64,000 bases of DNA from Nitrososphaera sp. (lineage in GTDB: Archaea > Thermoproteota > Nitrososphaeria > Nitrososphaerales > Nitrososphaeraceae). The translations under genes and the position numbers were made by a program. Positions 17,151 through 23,850 of this stretch are shown piece by piece. The stretch is taken from contig JBDUUL010000024.1 of assembly GCA_039938515.1 (NCBI GenBank), positions 248,001 through 312,000 on the forward strand, given 5' to 3'. Under the pieces are notes generated by a model that saw nothing but the letters and a program-made list of their open reading frames with translations, had not been told where the DNA came from and did not search any database. The stretch's first letter is position 1; each line of letters opens with the position of its first letter.

Positions 17151-17179
17151 GCCTGCGCGATCCAATATATACCTGACTT

Positions 17180-17671
17180 TCAAACGGATGTCTTGATCAG
17201 GGCAACGAATGGGCTCCAGTCCATCTTGTGGAACTGGATCGGGTCCTTTGCAGGGTACTTTACCCACCCCTTGACGATTGAAAACCGGTAAACCTGCGAC
17301 TTGTCGCCGAGGTTGACCTTGACCTTGAGAAGCGTTCCCCACCTTTTGTCTTCAGTCGAAACATCCATGATCTGCCTGAACGGAATCTCCAGATTCTCGG
17401 GGCTCTTGTCCAGATCCTTTTCAAGCTGCTCGATTTTGTATCCCTCGGCCGGCCTGAAAACCGCTTCGCCTGCCTCAAACCTGTTGTTCTGCCGCGCCGA
17501 GTAGGTGTGGTGCATGCGGCCCGTCATCTCTGTTTTTGTTATTATTGCAAGCCGCCGGTCAGTAATCACAAGCATGCATTCCTTGCCACGCTTGATCAGC
17601 CCCTCCTTTTCCCACCAGATCCAAAATAGGTGGGCCTTTATCTCCTCGTCCCAGCTCACCAAATACTGCAT
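17180..17671 (-). CDS. PH-like domain hypothetical protein
   Basis: The 163-residue protein contains LVITDRRLAIITKTEM, a pattern typical of bacterial/archaeal PH-like (bPH) and GRAM folds, followed by a beta-rich segment. It has no membrane segment. A TATA-like tttttaataat lies about 27 bases before ATG 17671, indicating a leaderless message. Function is unknown; lipid or peptide binding is possible. Confidence 0.6.
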   Translation of the reverse strand: MQYLVSWDEEIKAHLFWIWWEKEGLIKRGKECMLVITDRRLAIITKTEMTGRMHHTYSARQNNRFEAGEAVFRPAEGYKIEQLEKDLDKSPENLEIPFRQIMDVSTEDKRWGTLLKVKVNLGDKSQVYRFSIVKGWVKYPAKDPIQFHKMDWSPFVALIKTSV

Positions 17672-17768
17672 TTAGCGGGTGCGGAGTATTATTAAAAATC
17701 TTGGCTAGTATAATCGCGTTATTAGGAAAGTGATGTAAAAAGTAAAAAAGGAATTGTTAAGCTCTTGC

Positions 17769-18062
17769 TTAACCTTCTTCCCAGCCCTTCACGAAGAGAC
17801 CGTGCTTCTTCAGTGGGATTGGCTGTCCTGGAGTATAGTCCATTGGCCTCATCCAGAATATTGCCTTTGTTGGGCAAACGCCAATGCAAGCTCCGTCTGA
17901 GATGCATCTTTCTGGATAGAAAACGAATGCTTTGCCTCTCTTCCATCCTTCGACTGGCTTTACTCTCAGTACGTCCGGACCAAGGGCGGTGCAAATCTCT
18001 ACGCAGAGCGCACAACCGATACAGTGTTGTTCGCTAACATCAGGAAGTATAGCTACTGGCAT
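17769..18062 (-). CDS. Ferredoxin, 2x[4Fe-4S]
   Basis: The 97-residue protein has two cluster motifs, CIGCALCVEIC (residues 15-25) and CISDGACIGVCPTKAI (about 52-67), the second with a widened first spacing, as in zinc-type or long archaeal ferredoxins. The C-terminal tail of about 30 residues is longer than in minimal ferredoxins. A TATA box (gtttaaatac) lies about 39 bases before the ATG, so a short leader is likely. It carries electrons in the cytoplasm, for example to 2-oxoacid oxidoreductases or assimilatory reductases. Confidence 0.92.
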   Translation of the reverse strand: MPVAILPDVSEQHCIGCALCVEICTALGPDVLRVKPVEGWKRGKAFVFYPERCISDGACIGVCPTKAIFWMRPMDYTPGQPIPLKKHGLFVKGWEEG

Positions 18063-18204
18063 CTAATTCACTTACCCAAGCGATCCTAGTCGAAAGTATT
18101 TAAACTCTATGTCATTTTTATAACACCGATATATCGCACCATCTGCCGAAAGGGTGCACGGCGCCTAGAATCGTCTATATTCCATCCTCGAACATGAATC
18201 TGAG

Positions 18205-19548
18205 GTGGGTCCCTTGTCAAGCTTGCACATCGCCTTTGACGATACCGATTCGCGTCTTGGCCGCTGTACCACCCACCTTGCCTTTAGGCTTGCAAAGGCG
18301 CTCTTGCAGAGCGGATGCGCAGATTCCTTTATCGACTATCCAAACCTGATAAGGCTCAATCCCAATATTCCCTGGAAAACAAGGGGAAATGGTGCGGTAT
18401 GCCTCAGAATGAGGACCAAGAGGCCTGAAGATGCAAAGGAGTTGGCCGTCGAAGAAATCAAGAACCAGTCTGCCATAGGGGCCGGCGCAAACCCGGGGAT
18501 AGCCCTGTATGAAGGCGACGCCCTGCCTTCAGTCCTGCGGGACTTTAGTTCACGGGCTATGTCCGACGTTTTGAGCAGGCAGCAGGCGGAAAAGGTCGCA
18601 ATACAGGCGGGCGTTGAGTTTAAAGTATTTGGGAACGGGCAGGGGCTTGTAGGAGCCCTTGGCGCTCTCGGCTGCTGGCTTGATGAATTTGATCACACCT
18701 TTGAATTGATAGGCTATAGACGGGATGAGAATTGCGGCACTGCGAGAATCGTCGAACCCGAGAAGGTCAAACAGTTCAGCAGCGAGACATACCCGGACAC
18801 GTTTAACAGCTATGACCCTTATCACGACAGGGTGCTTGTTGCCCCGCACGGCCCGGACCCGGTTTTTTTTGGAATAAGGGGCGAAAGCCCGGAGGCAGTG
18901 TCTCGGGGAATCACGGCCCTGCAGCCTTATGAAGACCTCGAGGGCTTTGCGGTATTTCGGACAAACCAGGGAACCAATATGCACCTGCAGAATGAGCTTT
19001 CCCTTCAGACAATCAAGGCATATACTGCAGGCTTTGCACGCTGCCGGGTGAGCACCCCGCCCGTCATTGCCGAGGGAGGACACGTATTTTTTTCAGTGAA
19101 GCAGGCAGACTATGAAATGCCCGCTGCGGCCTACGAGCCAACCGGACTTTTTCACGTCGTAAGCAAACTGGAACCGGGCGACTTTGTAGAAATTGGCTTT
19201 GGCGTGCGAAAGGGCACTACAAAACATCCAAAGATATTGAATATAGAGTATTTGCGGATTATTCAGCTGGAACAGGTCTTTGAACTTGCCAACCCGCAAT
19301 GCACGGCCTGCGGCAAGAAAATGAAGTCAGAGGGAAGGGGCAAAGGCTTCCAGTGTCCCAGGTGCAAACTCAAAGACCCGCTTGCTTGCAAGGTCAGGCT
19401 CCCGCGAATCAGGGATATTGAGCCCGGATTGTACCTGCCGCACGCAAAGGCACACAGGCACCTGACAAAGCCCCTTCAGCGATACGGGAGGGAGAAGAAA
19501 GGTGCAGCTGCAATGCCGCCGCGGCGTGAGTTCATTTTGCCATCGTAA
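18205..19548 (+). CDS. tiaS: tRNA(Ile2) 2-agmatinylcytidine synthetase TiaS
   Basis: The 447-residue protein begins with the TiaS motif FDDTDS, followed by the RLNPNIPWKTRGNGA segment, a FLD-like central domain, an OB-fold segment (LEPGDFVEIGFGVRKG) and a C-terminal zinc ribbon (CTACGKKM then CPRC). TiaS attaches agmatine to C34 of tRNA-Ile(CAU) so that it reads AUA; it is archaeal. GTG 18205 is 29 bases after the TATA-like tctatatt, so translation is leaderless; TTG 18214 is an alternative. The gene is convergent with an initiator tRNA-Met gene that ends four bases away. Confidence 0.95.
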   Translation: MGPLSSLHIAFDDTDSRLGRCTTHLAFRLAKALLQSGCADSFIDYPNLIRLNPNIPWKTRGNGAVCLRMRTKRPEDAKELAVEEIKNQSAIGAGANPGIALYEGDALPSVLRDFSSRAMSDVLSRQQAEKVAIQAGVEFKVFGNGQGLVGALGALGCWLDEFDHTFELIGYRRDENCGTARIVEPEKVKQFSSETYPDTFNSYDPYHDRVLVAPHGPDPVFFGIRGESPEAVSRGITALQPYEDLEGFAVFRTNQGTNMHLQNELSLQTIKAYTAGFARCRVSTPPVIAEGGHVFFSVKQADYEMPAAAYEPTGLFHVVSKLEPGDFVEIGFGVRKGTTKHPKILNIEYLRIIQLEQVFELANPQCTACGKKMKSEGRGKGFQCPRCKLKDPLACKVRLPRIRDIEPGLYLPHAKAHRHLTKPLQRYGREKKGAAAMPPRREFILPS

Positions 19549-19552
19549 TGAA

Positions 19553-19654
19553 TAGCGGGGGGTGGATTTTCCGGAAACTAGAACTAGTTGCCTGTTGAAC
19601 CACCGCTCTGCGGGTTATGAGCCCGCCGGGATAACCTGGCTTCCCCACCCCGCT
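19553..19654 (-). tRNA. Initiator tRNA-Met (CAU) with a 27-nt intron in the T loop
   Basis: The minus strand gives an AGCGGGG acceptor stem closed by CCCCGCT, a D arm GGGA/TCCC, an anticodon stem GCGGG/CCCGC around CTCATAA, and a T stem GGTGG/CCACC, with A as discriminator and no encoded CCA. The three G-C pairs of the anticodon stem and the A1-U72 pair mark it as initiator. The T loop is interrupted: 27 extra bases (19568-19594, boundaries ambiguous by repeated A) stand between TTCAA and AT. The insert folds as AACTAG/CTAGTT. Removing it leaves a normal 75-nt tRNA. A TATA box (gatatatg) lies about 25 bases upstream. Confidence 0.9.
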
Positions 19655-19971
19655 GCTTGCATTCTTTACTTCGGGGGCATATATCTCTCACTATTGCATC
19701 GAATTTTTCTCCAAAACAGTCAGCTGTCGAGAAAAGATTACAAAAACGCGCGGCCCGACGCCTCATTATTGCACGCAGCCAGGTTCGCTGGTCCGTCTGT
19801 GCCATAGACCCACATTGCTGTAGCTTCTTTTTACGAGCAGCTAGGACGAGTATTGCCGGGCTATGCCGTTCTGGCGCTAGCATAGCGGTCAATAGGGGAG
19901 ATAGAGTCCGAATAATTAGCTAGAAGAAACCACCAAGAGCTTTTTATTTTGACCACCTGTCATGCGAGTTC
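19655..19971. other. Intergenic stretch, no convincing gene
   Basis: Holds the minus-strand TATA box of the tRNA (about 19677-19684) and, at the far end, a plus-strand TATA (tttttatt near 19944) for the small zinc-finger gene. Short frames in between lack promoters, Cys motifs or normal composition. Confidence 0.5.
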
Positions 19972-20121
19972 GTGGATACTGTTCTAAGACAGCAGGCCGA
20001 GCGGTTGGACAAGATTTATTTTTGCAGCAAATGTGAGGCTATCTTTCTTTTCTTGTCTGATGTGGATGATCACAAGACGTTTTACGGGCATGGCGAATTC
20101 CGAACGGCAGCCCTGGAATAG
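19972..20121 (+). CDS. C2H2-type zinc-finger microprotein
   Basis: The 49-residue product has Cys18 and Cys21, then FLF, SDV and His34-Lys, and His40 in a GH pair, giving a possible Cys2His2 site. GTG 19972 follows a TATA-like ttttatt by about 27 bases, so it is leaderless. A clear relative with the same FLF-SDV-HK-GH pattern is encoded at 38526-38657. It may bind DNA or RNA; function is unknown. Confidence 0.6.
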   Translation: MDTVLRQQAERLDKIYFCSKCEAIFLFLSDVDDHKTFYGHGEFRTAALE

Positions 20122-20149
20122 CCGCGGATATTCACAGGCCGCTCAGTGG

Positions 20150-20413
20150 TTAAAGCCGCCTTATCTGGCGCTCAAGCCATTCAAGGGCTTCAAGTTCGGT
20201 GAAGAGCCTTTCCGACTCGTGCGCATCGACACAGCCTTTGACTTCCTTTTTCTTCCATTCAATCAGCTTGTCTAGTTTTGAGAGGTCTGCTGATCGGAGC
20301 ATGTCTATCTGAAGCTGGAACATTTTGTTGACTGCAGGCTTGTTGCTGGCCCTTATCTGCTCCTGCAGGAAATCTATCCTTTGAATAATAATTCCGTCTA
20401 TTACTGTGCTCAA
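20150..20413 (-). CDS. Small coiled-coil hypothetical protein
   Basis: An 87-residue, Leu/Glu/Lys-rich helical protein (LQEQIRAS, LDKLIEWKKKEVK, ELEALEWLERQI) with likely coiled coils and no membrane helix. ATG 20413 is 27 bases from the TATA centre at 20438-20443, the TATA of the second C5-T-C5 promoter module. Function is not recognised. Confidence 0.6.
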   Translation of the reverse strand: MSTVIDGIIIQRIDFLQEQIRASNKPAVNKMFQLQIDMLRSADLSKLDKLIEWKKKEVKGCVDAHESERLFTELEALEWLERQIRRL

Positions 20414-20437
20414 GCACAGATCTCCCGTCTCAGATCA

Positions 20438-20471
20438 TTATAACATAGATAGCACCTGTGGGGGAGGGGGG
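20438..20471 (-). promoter_or_regulatory. C5-T-C5 / GGTG / TATA promoter module, copy 2
   Basis: Read on the minus strand: the C-tract (plus-strand GGGGGAGGGGGG, 20460-20471), GGTG (plus CACC, 20453-20456) and TATA (20438-20443). The A/T at 20465 is 24.5 bases from the TATA centre and nine from the CACC end, exactly as in copies 1 and 3. It drives the leaderless coiled-coil gene at 20413. AGCACC before and GGTGCT after the G-tract could also pair as a hairpin. Confidence 0.6.
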
Positions 20472-20576
20472 TGCTGCACCGCGCAGCATTGCCGGCAGAC
20501 ATTTGACGTGAACATATACACGCACTTGCTTATGTCAGGTCCACTCCTTCTTGCAGCCTGAATTCTACGACAGGAC

Positions 20577-20717
20577 ATGGAGTCAAGAGAACAGATAATA
20601 GCGGAACTTAGGTTGCTTGGGATGAAGGGCAACCTATTCCTGCAAGTCAACCCGACTACAGCTCAGCTAAAATCCCTTCGCGACAGCCTTCGAGAAATCC
20701 TCAGGCTGACACAGTAA
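20577..20717 (+). CDS. Helical microprotein of the ELR-LG family
   Basis: ATG 20577 opens a 46-residue helical peptide (AELRLLGMKGNLFL then VNPTTAQLKSLRDSL). A second copy with the same layout (ELRRLG, VSPTDRDLESL) is at 47093-47257. The two align over about 35 residues, which supports both as coding. No Cys or membrane segment; function unknown. Confidence 0.5.
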   Translation: MESREQIIAELRLLGMKGNLFLQVNPTTAQLKSLRDSLREILRLTQ

Positions 20718-20720
20718 TCA

Positions 20721-20861
20721 TTACTCAACGATGCACCTGCCCGACTCGTCCTGCTTGTGCTTGCCTAAGTGCCGGCTGCAGCCGATTAGCCGATGCTCAG
20801 TGCAGCCGCAGAGAGGACAATGCTTTATCTCGTCCCGTGCGTCCGCGCCTTTGTTTACCAT
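20721..20861 (-). CDS. Zinc-ribbon microprotein
   Basis: A 46-residue protein with CPLCGC at residues 15-20, His23, Cys28, His31 and His35 and a last Cys43, enough for one or two zinc sites. ATG 20861 is about 26 bases after a minus-strand TATA (ctttatagc), so it is leaderless. It is convergent with the preceding microprotein gene. Confidence 0.6.
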   Translation of the reverse strand: MVNKGADARDEIKHCPLCGCTEHRLIGCSRHLGKHKQDESGRCIVE

Positions 20862-20906
20862 ATACTAGTGGAACTGCAATGGCGCTATAAAGTTAGCAGG
20901 TCTGAA

Positions 20907-21302
20907 CTATCCGGCGACTCTGAAGGTATTGTGGTGCGTAAGTATGCTGCATGAACGCATAAACACGCCCTTTGCAGTGGCGCATTCCGTGTCGCATGAA
21001 GCAAGGCTGAAATCATTTTTCCTGCCCTCAATATTCTTCTTGGCCGACAGGGCATATTTTACAAGGCGCACAAGGCCTGCCCTGCCACCGTGCGCCCTGC
21101 CATCTATTATGAACCAGAACATATCAAGTCCATCATAGCCTGTCGGAAACAGCCGAGTCTTGATGTCCCGCCCTTGACGCGAATAGTGGCCTACCATCAG
21201 GGCTTTGCCACCAATGAAGACGTTTGCAATGCGAGCAAATTTTGTGCAGGTGTAGCACAGGTCGTCGTATATCAGAATCGGATAGGACTGCTCGCCTCCC
21301 AT
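20907..21302 (-). CDS. DCC-family (DUF393) thiol-disulfide oxidoreductase-like protein
   Basis: The 131-residue protein starts with ILIYDDLCYTCTKFA, matching the YDGxCxxC motif of the DCC family, whose members have a thioredoxin-like fold and are proposed redox proteins. The family's usual DGxCP is changed to DDLCYTC but both Cys are kept. A TATA-like ttttttagc lies 27 bases before the ATG. No neighbour tells its substrate. Confidence 0.75.
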   Translation of the reverse strand: MGGEQSYPILIYDDLCYTCTKFARIANVFIGGKALMVGHYSRQGRDIKTRLFPTGYDGLDMFWFIIDGRAHGGRAGLVRLVKYALSAKKNIEGRKNDFSLASCDTECATAKGVFMRSCSILTHHNTFRVAG

Positions 21303-21445
21303 GTACTAGTGTAGGGCCCCATCGCTAAAAAATTGTTTTGATCAGGAAAAATCTGGCCGGCAAAGCCAGTTCAGTTGGATCGTTGTGCTGTTGAAGACTA
21401 GTCTTACCTTTTTAAAGCGAATTCTATTAATGATACCACATCGTA

Positions 21446-22732
21446 TTGCCCGCACTTTCTGTTGCATCTTCCTTGTCTTCATCCGAGTACATTATCCCGA
21501 TTTTTCTCGGTACGGTTTTTGCAACTGCCCTTCTTTCCGCAAGGACAAAGATCCCGTACACCATAATGCTCGTCGCCGTGGGTATCGCAATCTCGCTTCT
21601 GAGCCTGTCAAGTTTTAGCGTAATAGGAAAAGGCTTTACCGTTGACCCGAAGCTTATCATAGACTTTGTCATTCCGCCTCTGATCTTTGAAGCCATGATG
21701 AAGGTAAATTACCAGGACTTCAAGAGGGTGAGGATTTCCACACTTCTGCTCGCGACTGTTGGCGTTGTTCTGGCAACTGTAGTTGCGGGGTTCCTTCTGC
21801 TTCTAGTAGCGGGCCTCCCCTTCATTGTGGCGTTTGCCTTCGCGGCCCTGATTTCGCCGACAGACGCTGCTATAGTAATCGAGATCTTCAAGCGGGTGCG
21901 GGTGCCACGACTTCTCAACACGCTGATGGATTCCGAGGCTACGTTTAACGACGCCACTGGGATCATAGCCTTTTCATCGGTCCTCGCAATTGCTTCCAGC
22001 GCCGGATCCCAGCTTGTCTCGACGCAGGGAATTCCAGAGTCCATCAACGTGGACATCTTGGCCCAGGTCTGGCATTTTGCCATAGTGTTCTTTGGAGGCG
22101 CGGGCATTGGGCTCGCGATAGCAGCGGCCACCCAAAGGCTGCACCACCTGATGGACGACCCCTTCTCGGAAACCGCCTTAACGATCGCGATGGTATTCGG
22201 GTCGGTCGGGATTGCAAACTCGCTTGGTGTCTCAGGCCTGGTTGCAGTGGCAGTCGCGGGGCTCTACTTTGGCAACTTTACCCTGAAAAACGAGGCGGCT
22301 ATAAGCGAGCGCGTGAGAAATGCGGCATCCCACTTTTGGGAAATGATTGCATTCTTTGCAAACTCGGCTGCATTCCTCTACCTTGGAGTGACCATGGATA
22401 TGGCCAAGATTAGCCAGAACCTGTGGATTATTGCCCTTGCCTTTGTGTCGGTCCTTGCCGCCAGGGCGGCATCCACTTACCCGATACTTGCGCTTACAAA
22501 CAGGTTTACAAGCGAAAAGTTCCCCCTCGTCTGGAGAAACATCATGGTGCTGGGCGGCATGCGCGGCGCCCTGTCTGTGGCCCTGGCAGCCTCACTCCCG
22601 GACAGCGACTTCAAGACGACTATCGAAACAATTACCTTTGGCGTCGTCCTCTGCTCGCTGGTAATTCAGTATCTGGCGCTATCAGGCTACGTCAGGAAGG
22701 TCTATTCGAAGGGCCTCCTCAAAGAAGCCTGA
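21446..22732 (+). CDS. Na+/H+ antiporter, NhaP-type (CPA1)
   Basis: The 428-residue membrane protein has about twelve helices and the CPA1 features FVIPPLIFEAMMKVN, the paired Asp region ALISPTDAAIV, ATFNDATGII and the GGMRGALSVALA motif near the end. It should exchange Na+ for H+ across the cytoplasmic membrane. The start is TTG 21446, about 30 bases after TATA (ctttttaaag). The gene ends 14 bases inside the convergent winged-helix gene. Confidence 0.93.
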   Translation: MPALSVASSLSSSEYIIPIFLGTVFATALLSARTKIPYTIMLVAVGIAISLLSLSSFSVIGKGFTVDPKLIIDFVIPPLIFEAMMKVNYQDFKRVRISTLLLATVGVVLATVVAGFLLLLVAGLPFIVAFAFAALISPTDAAIVIEIFKRVRVPRLLNTLMDSEATFNDATGIIAFSSVLAIASSAGSQLVSTQGIPESINVDILAQVWHFAIVFFGGAGIGLAIAAATQRLHHLMDDPFSETALTIAMVFGSVGIANSLGVSGLVAVAVAGLYFGNFTLKNEAAISERVRNAASHFWEMIAFFANSAAFLYLGVTMDMAKISQNLWIIALAFVSVLAARAASTYPILALTNRFTSEKFPLVWRNIMVLGGMRGALSVALAASLPDSDFKTTIETITFGVVLCSLVIQYLALSGYVRKVYSKGLLKEA

Positions 22733-23057
22733 ACTGCAGGCACGGTCCTGTCATTTCGAGTGCCATCATCACCGATTCGGGTTTGACATCAAACCTTGTG
22801 ACTCTGACGCGGCTTTTGTACATCAGCAATTTCTTGCCCTTTTCGTCGAGATCAATCCTTTCAATCGAGACTAGGCCGAGTTGCCGCAGCTTCTTGATTT
22901 TCCTGTAGGTGGTAGTCAGAGGAACGCCGGTCGCAGATGCGATTTGAAATGCAGACTTTGGGTGCAGACTAAGCGATTCGATCATCTTGTAGCTTGCCTC
23001 ATCAAGCATTTCACGCAGTGCCTGCCGGGCGTGATCAGCGCTGGACTCGGAATTCAT
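22719..23057 (-). CDS. Winged-helix transcriptional regulator (ArsR/Rrf-like), autoregulated
   Basis: The product (112 residues from ATG 23057; a TTG at 23063 would add two) has a winged helix with recognition segment SAFQIASATGVPLTTTYRKIKKLRQLGL and a wing LDEKGKKLLMY. A TATA box (gtttaaatac) lies about 30 bases upstream, and between it and the start codon sits a double palindrome (23063-23092) that overlaps the expected transcription start. This placement predicts repression of its own gene and perhaps of the divergent membrane-protein gene. The effector is unknown; there is no obvious Cys metal site. Confidence 0.82.
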   Translation of the reverse strand: MNSESSADHARQALREMLDEASYKMIESLSLHPKSAFQIASATGVPLTTTYRKIKKLRQLGLVSIERIDLDEKGKKLLMYKSRVRVTRFDVKPESVMMALEMTGPCLQFRLL

Positions 23058-23062
23058 AGACA

Positions 23063-23092
23063 ATTAGGCGTGCCTAATTAGGATAGCCTAAT
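23063..23092. promoter_or_regulatory. Double palindromic operator (ATTAGG/CCTAAT half-sites)
   Basis: ATTAGGC-GT-GCCTAAT (23063-23078) is a perfect dyad, and ATTAGG-ATAG-CCTAAT (23077-23092) is a second one sharing two bases; the centre CCTAATTAGG is also palindromic. Dyad centres are 14 bases apart. The array lies immediately downstream of a TATA box (about 23093-23103) usable on both strands. A winged-helix dimer repressor is the likely ligand. Confidence 0.8.
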
Positions 23093-23107
23093 GTATTTAA
23101 ACTGTTT

Positions 23108-23818
23108 TTGAACTGGCTATTTTTCGAAAATGCCCTGAGTGAATTTTTTTCTGAACCTGACTTCATGGTCGGAGGGTATCCAGCACTCAAACCATCCAAT
23201 GATGGCCGGGAACAGATGAGCAGGCAAAAAACAGAAGAGAGCCTACGGAAGCGGTGTTGGATACAAATACTATTGATGTACTACGATAGCTTGGACAACT
23301 ACAGATACATGTTCAGGCTTGAGACACAAACTCGCAAGTCGCTTGGAGCGCTCGCGGTAACTTCCGCAGTTTCAACTCTAATCTTTGCCATGATTTACGG
23401 GGTCATTGAGCATACCCTGTTAACAAGCCCCTTGGGCATAGGGATTCTCGAATATCCACTAAGCCTGCATCTCGGCGGCCAACTTTATTTTTACCACATT
23501 CTTCTTTTTCTGCTCGCAGTACTTATCTCGTTTAACCCCTTTTTTGACGTGATTCTGTTTGGAAAGAAGGGCTCTCTCAGGAGCCAGGCATTATTCTGTG
23601 GTGCGGGCAACATTCTCACCTTTATCTGGGTTGAGGACGTGTCGTACTTCACGCTCTTTGGCGAGTGGCCCAAAGACGTCATGACTCCACTGCACCTGTC
23701 AATTTACGGAGTGGTCTGGTGGTATCCTGTCCTGTTCGGCTTGGCGGGTGTCTGTTACTACCTGATGATACAAAGAGGCAGAAGGCACGACCCACGCGAC
23801 GACCAGGACACCCGTTAA
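23108..23818 (+). CDS. Polytopic membrane protein, hypothetical
   Basis: Four hydrophobic segments are visible (around ALAVTSAVSTLIFAMIYGV, LYFYHILLFLLAVLI, SQALFCGAGNILTFIWV and IYGVVWWYPVLFGLAGVCYYL), with a charged C-terminal tail. The TTG at 23108 gives 236 residues, but ATG 23216 (MSRQK) is a likelier start as the first 36 residues look unstructured. It is divergent from the winged-helix repressor and shares its promoter region, so it may be under that repressor's control. It resembles uncharacterised integral proteins with WxxDVxY motifs; no function can be given. Confidence 0.65.
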   Translation: MNWLFFENALSEFFSEPDFMVGGYPALKPSNDGREQMSRQKTEESLRKRCWIQILLMYYDSLDNYRYMFRLETQTRKSLGALAVTSAVSTLIFAMIYGVIEHTLLTSPLGIGILEYPLSLHLGGQLYFYHILLFLLAVLISFNPFFDVILFGKKGSLRSQALFCGAGNILTFIWVEDVSYFTLFGEWPKDVMTPLHLSIYGVVWWYPVLFGLAGVCYYLMIQRGRRHDPRDDQDTR

Positions 23819-23850
23819 TAATTTTGTAGAACATTAGTAAATGCAGCCGA

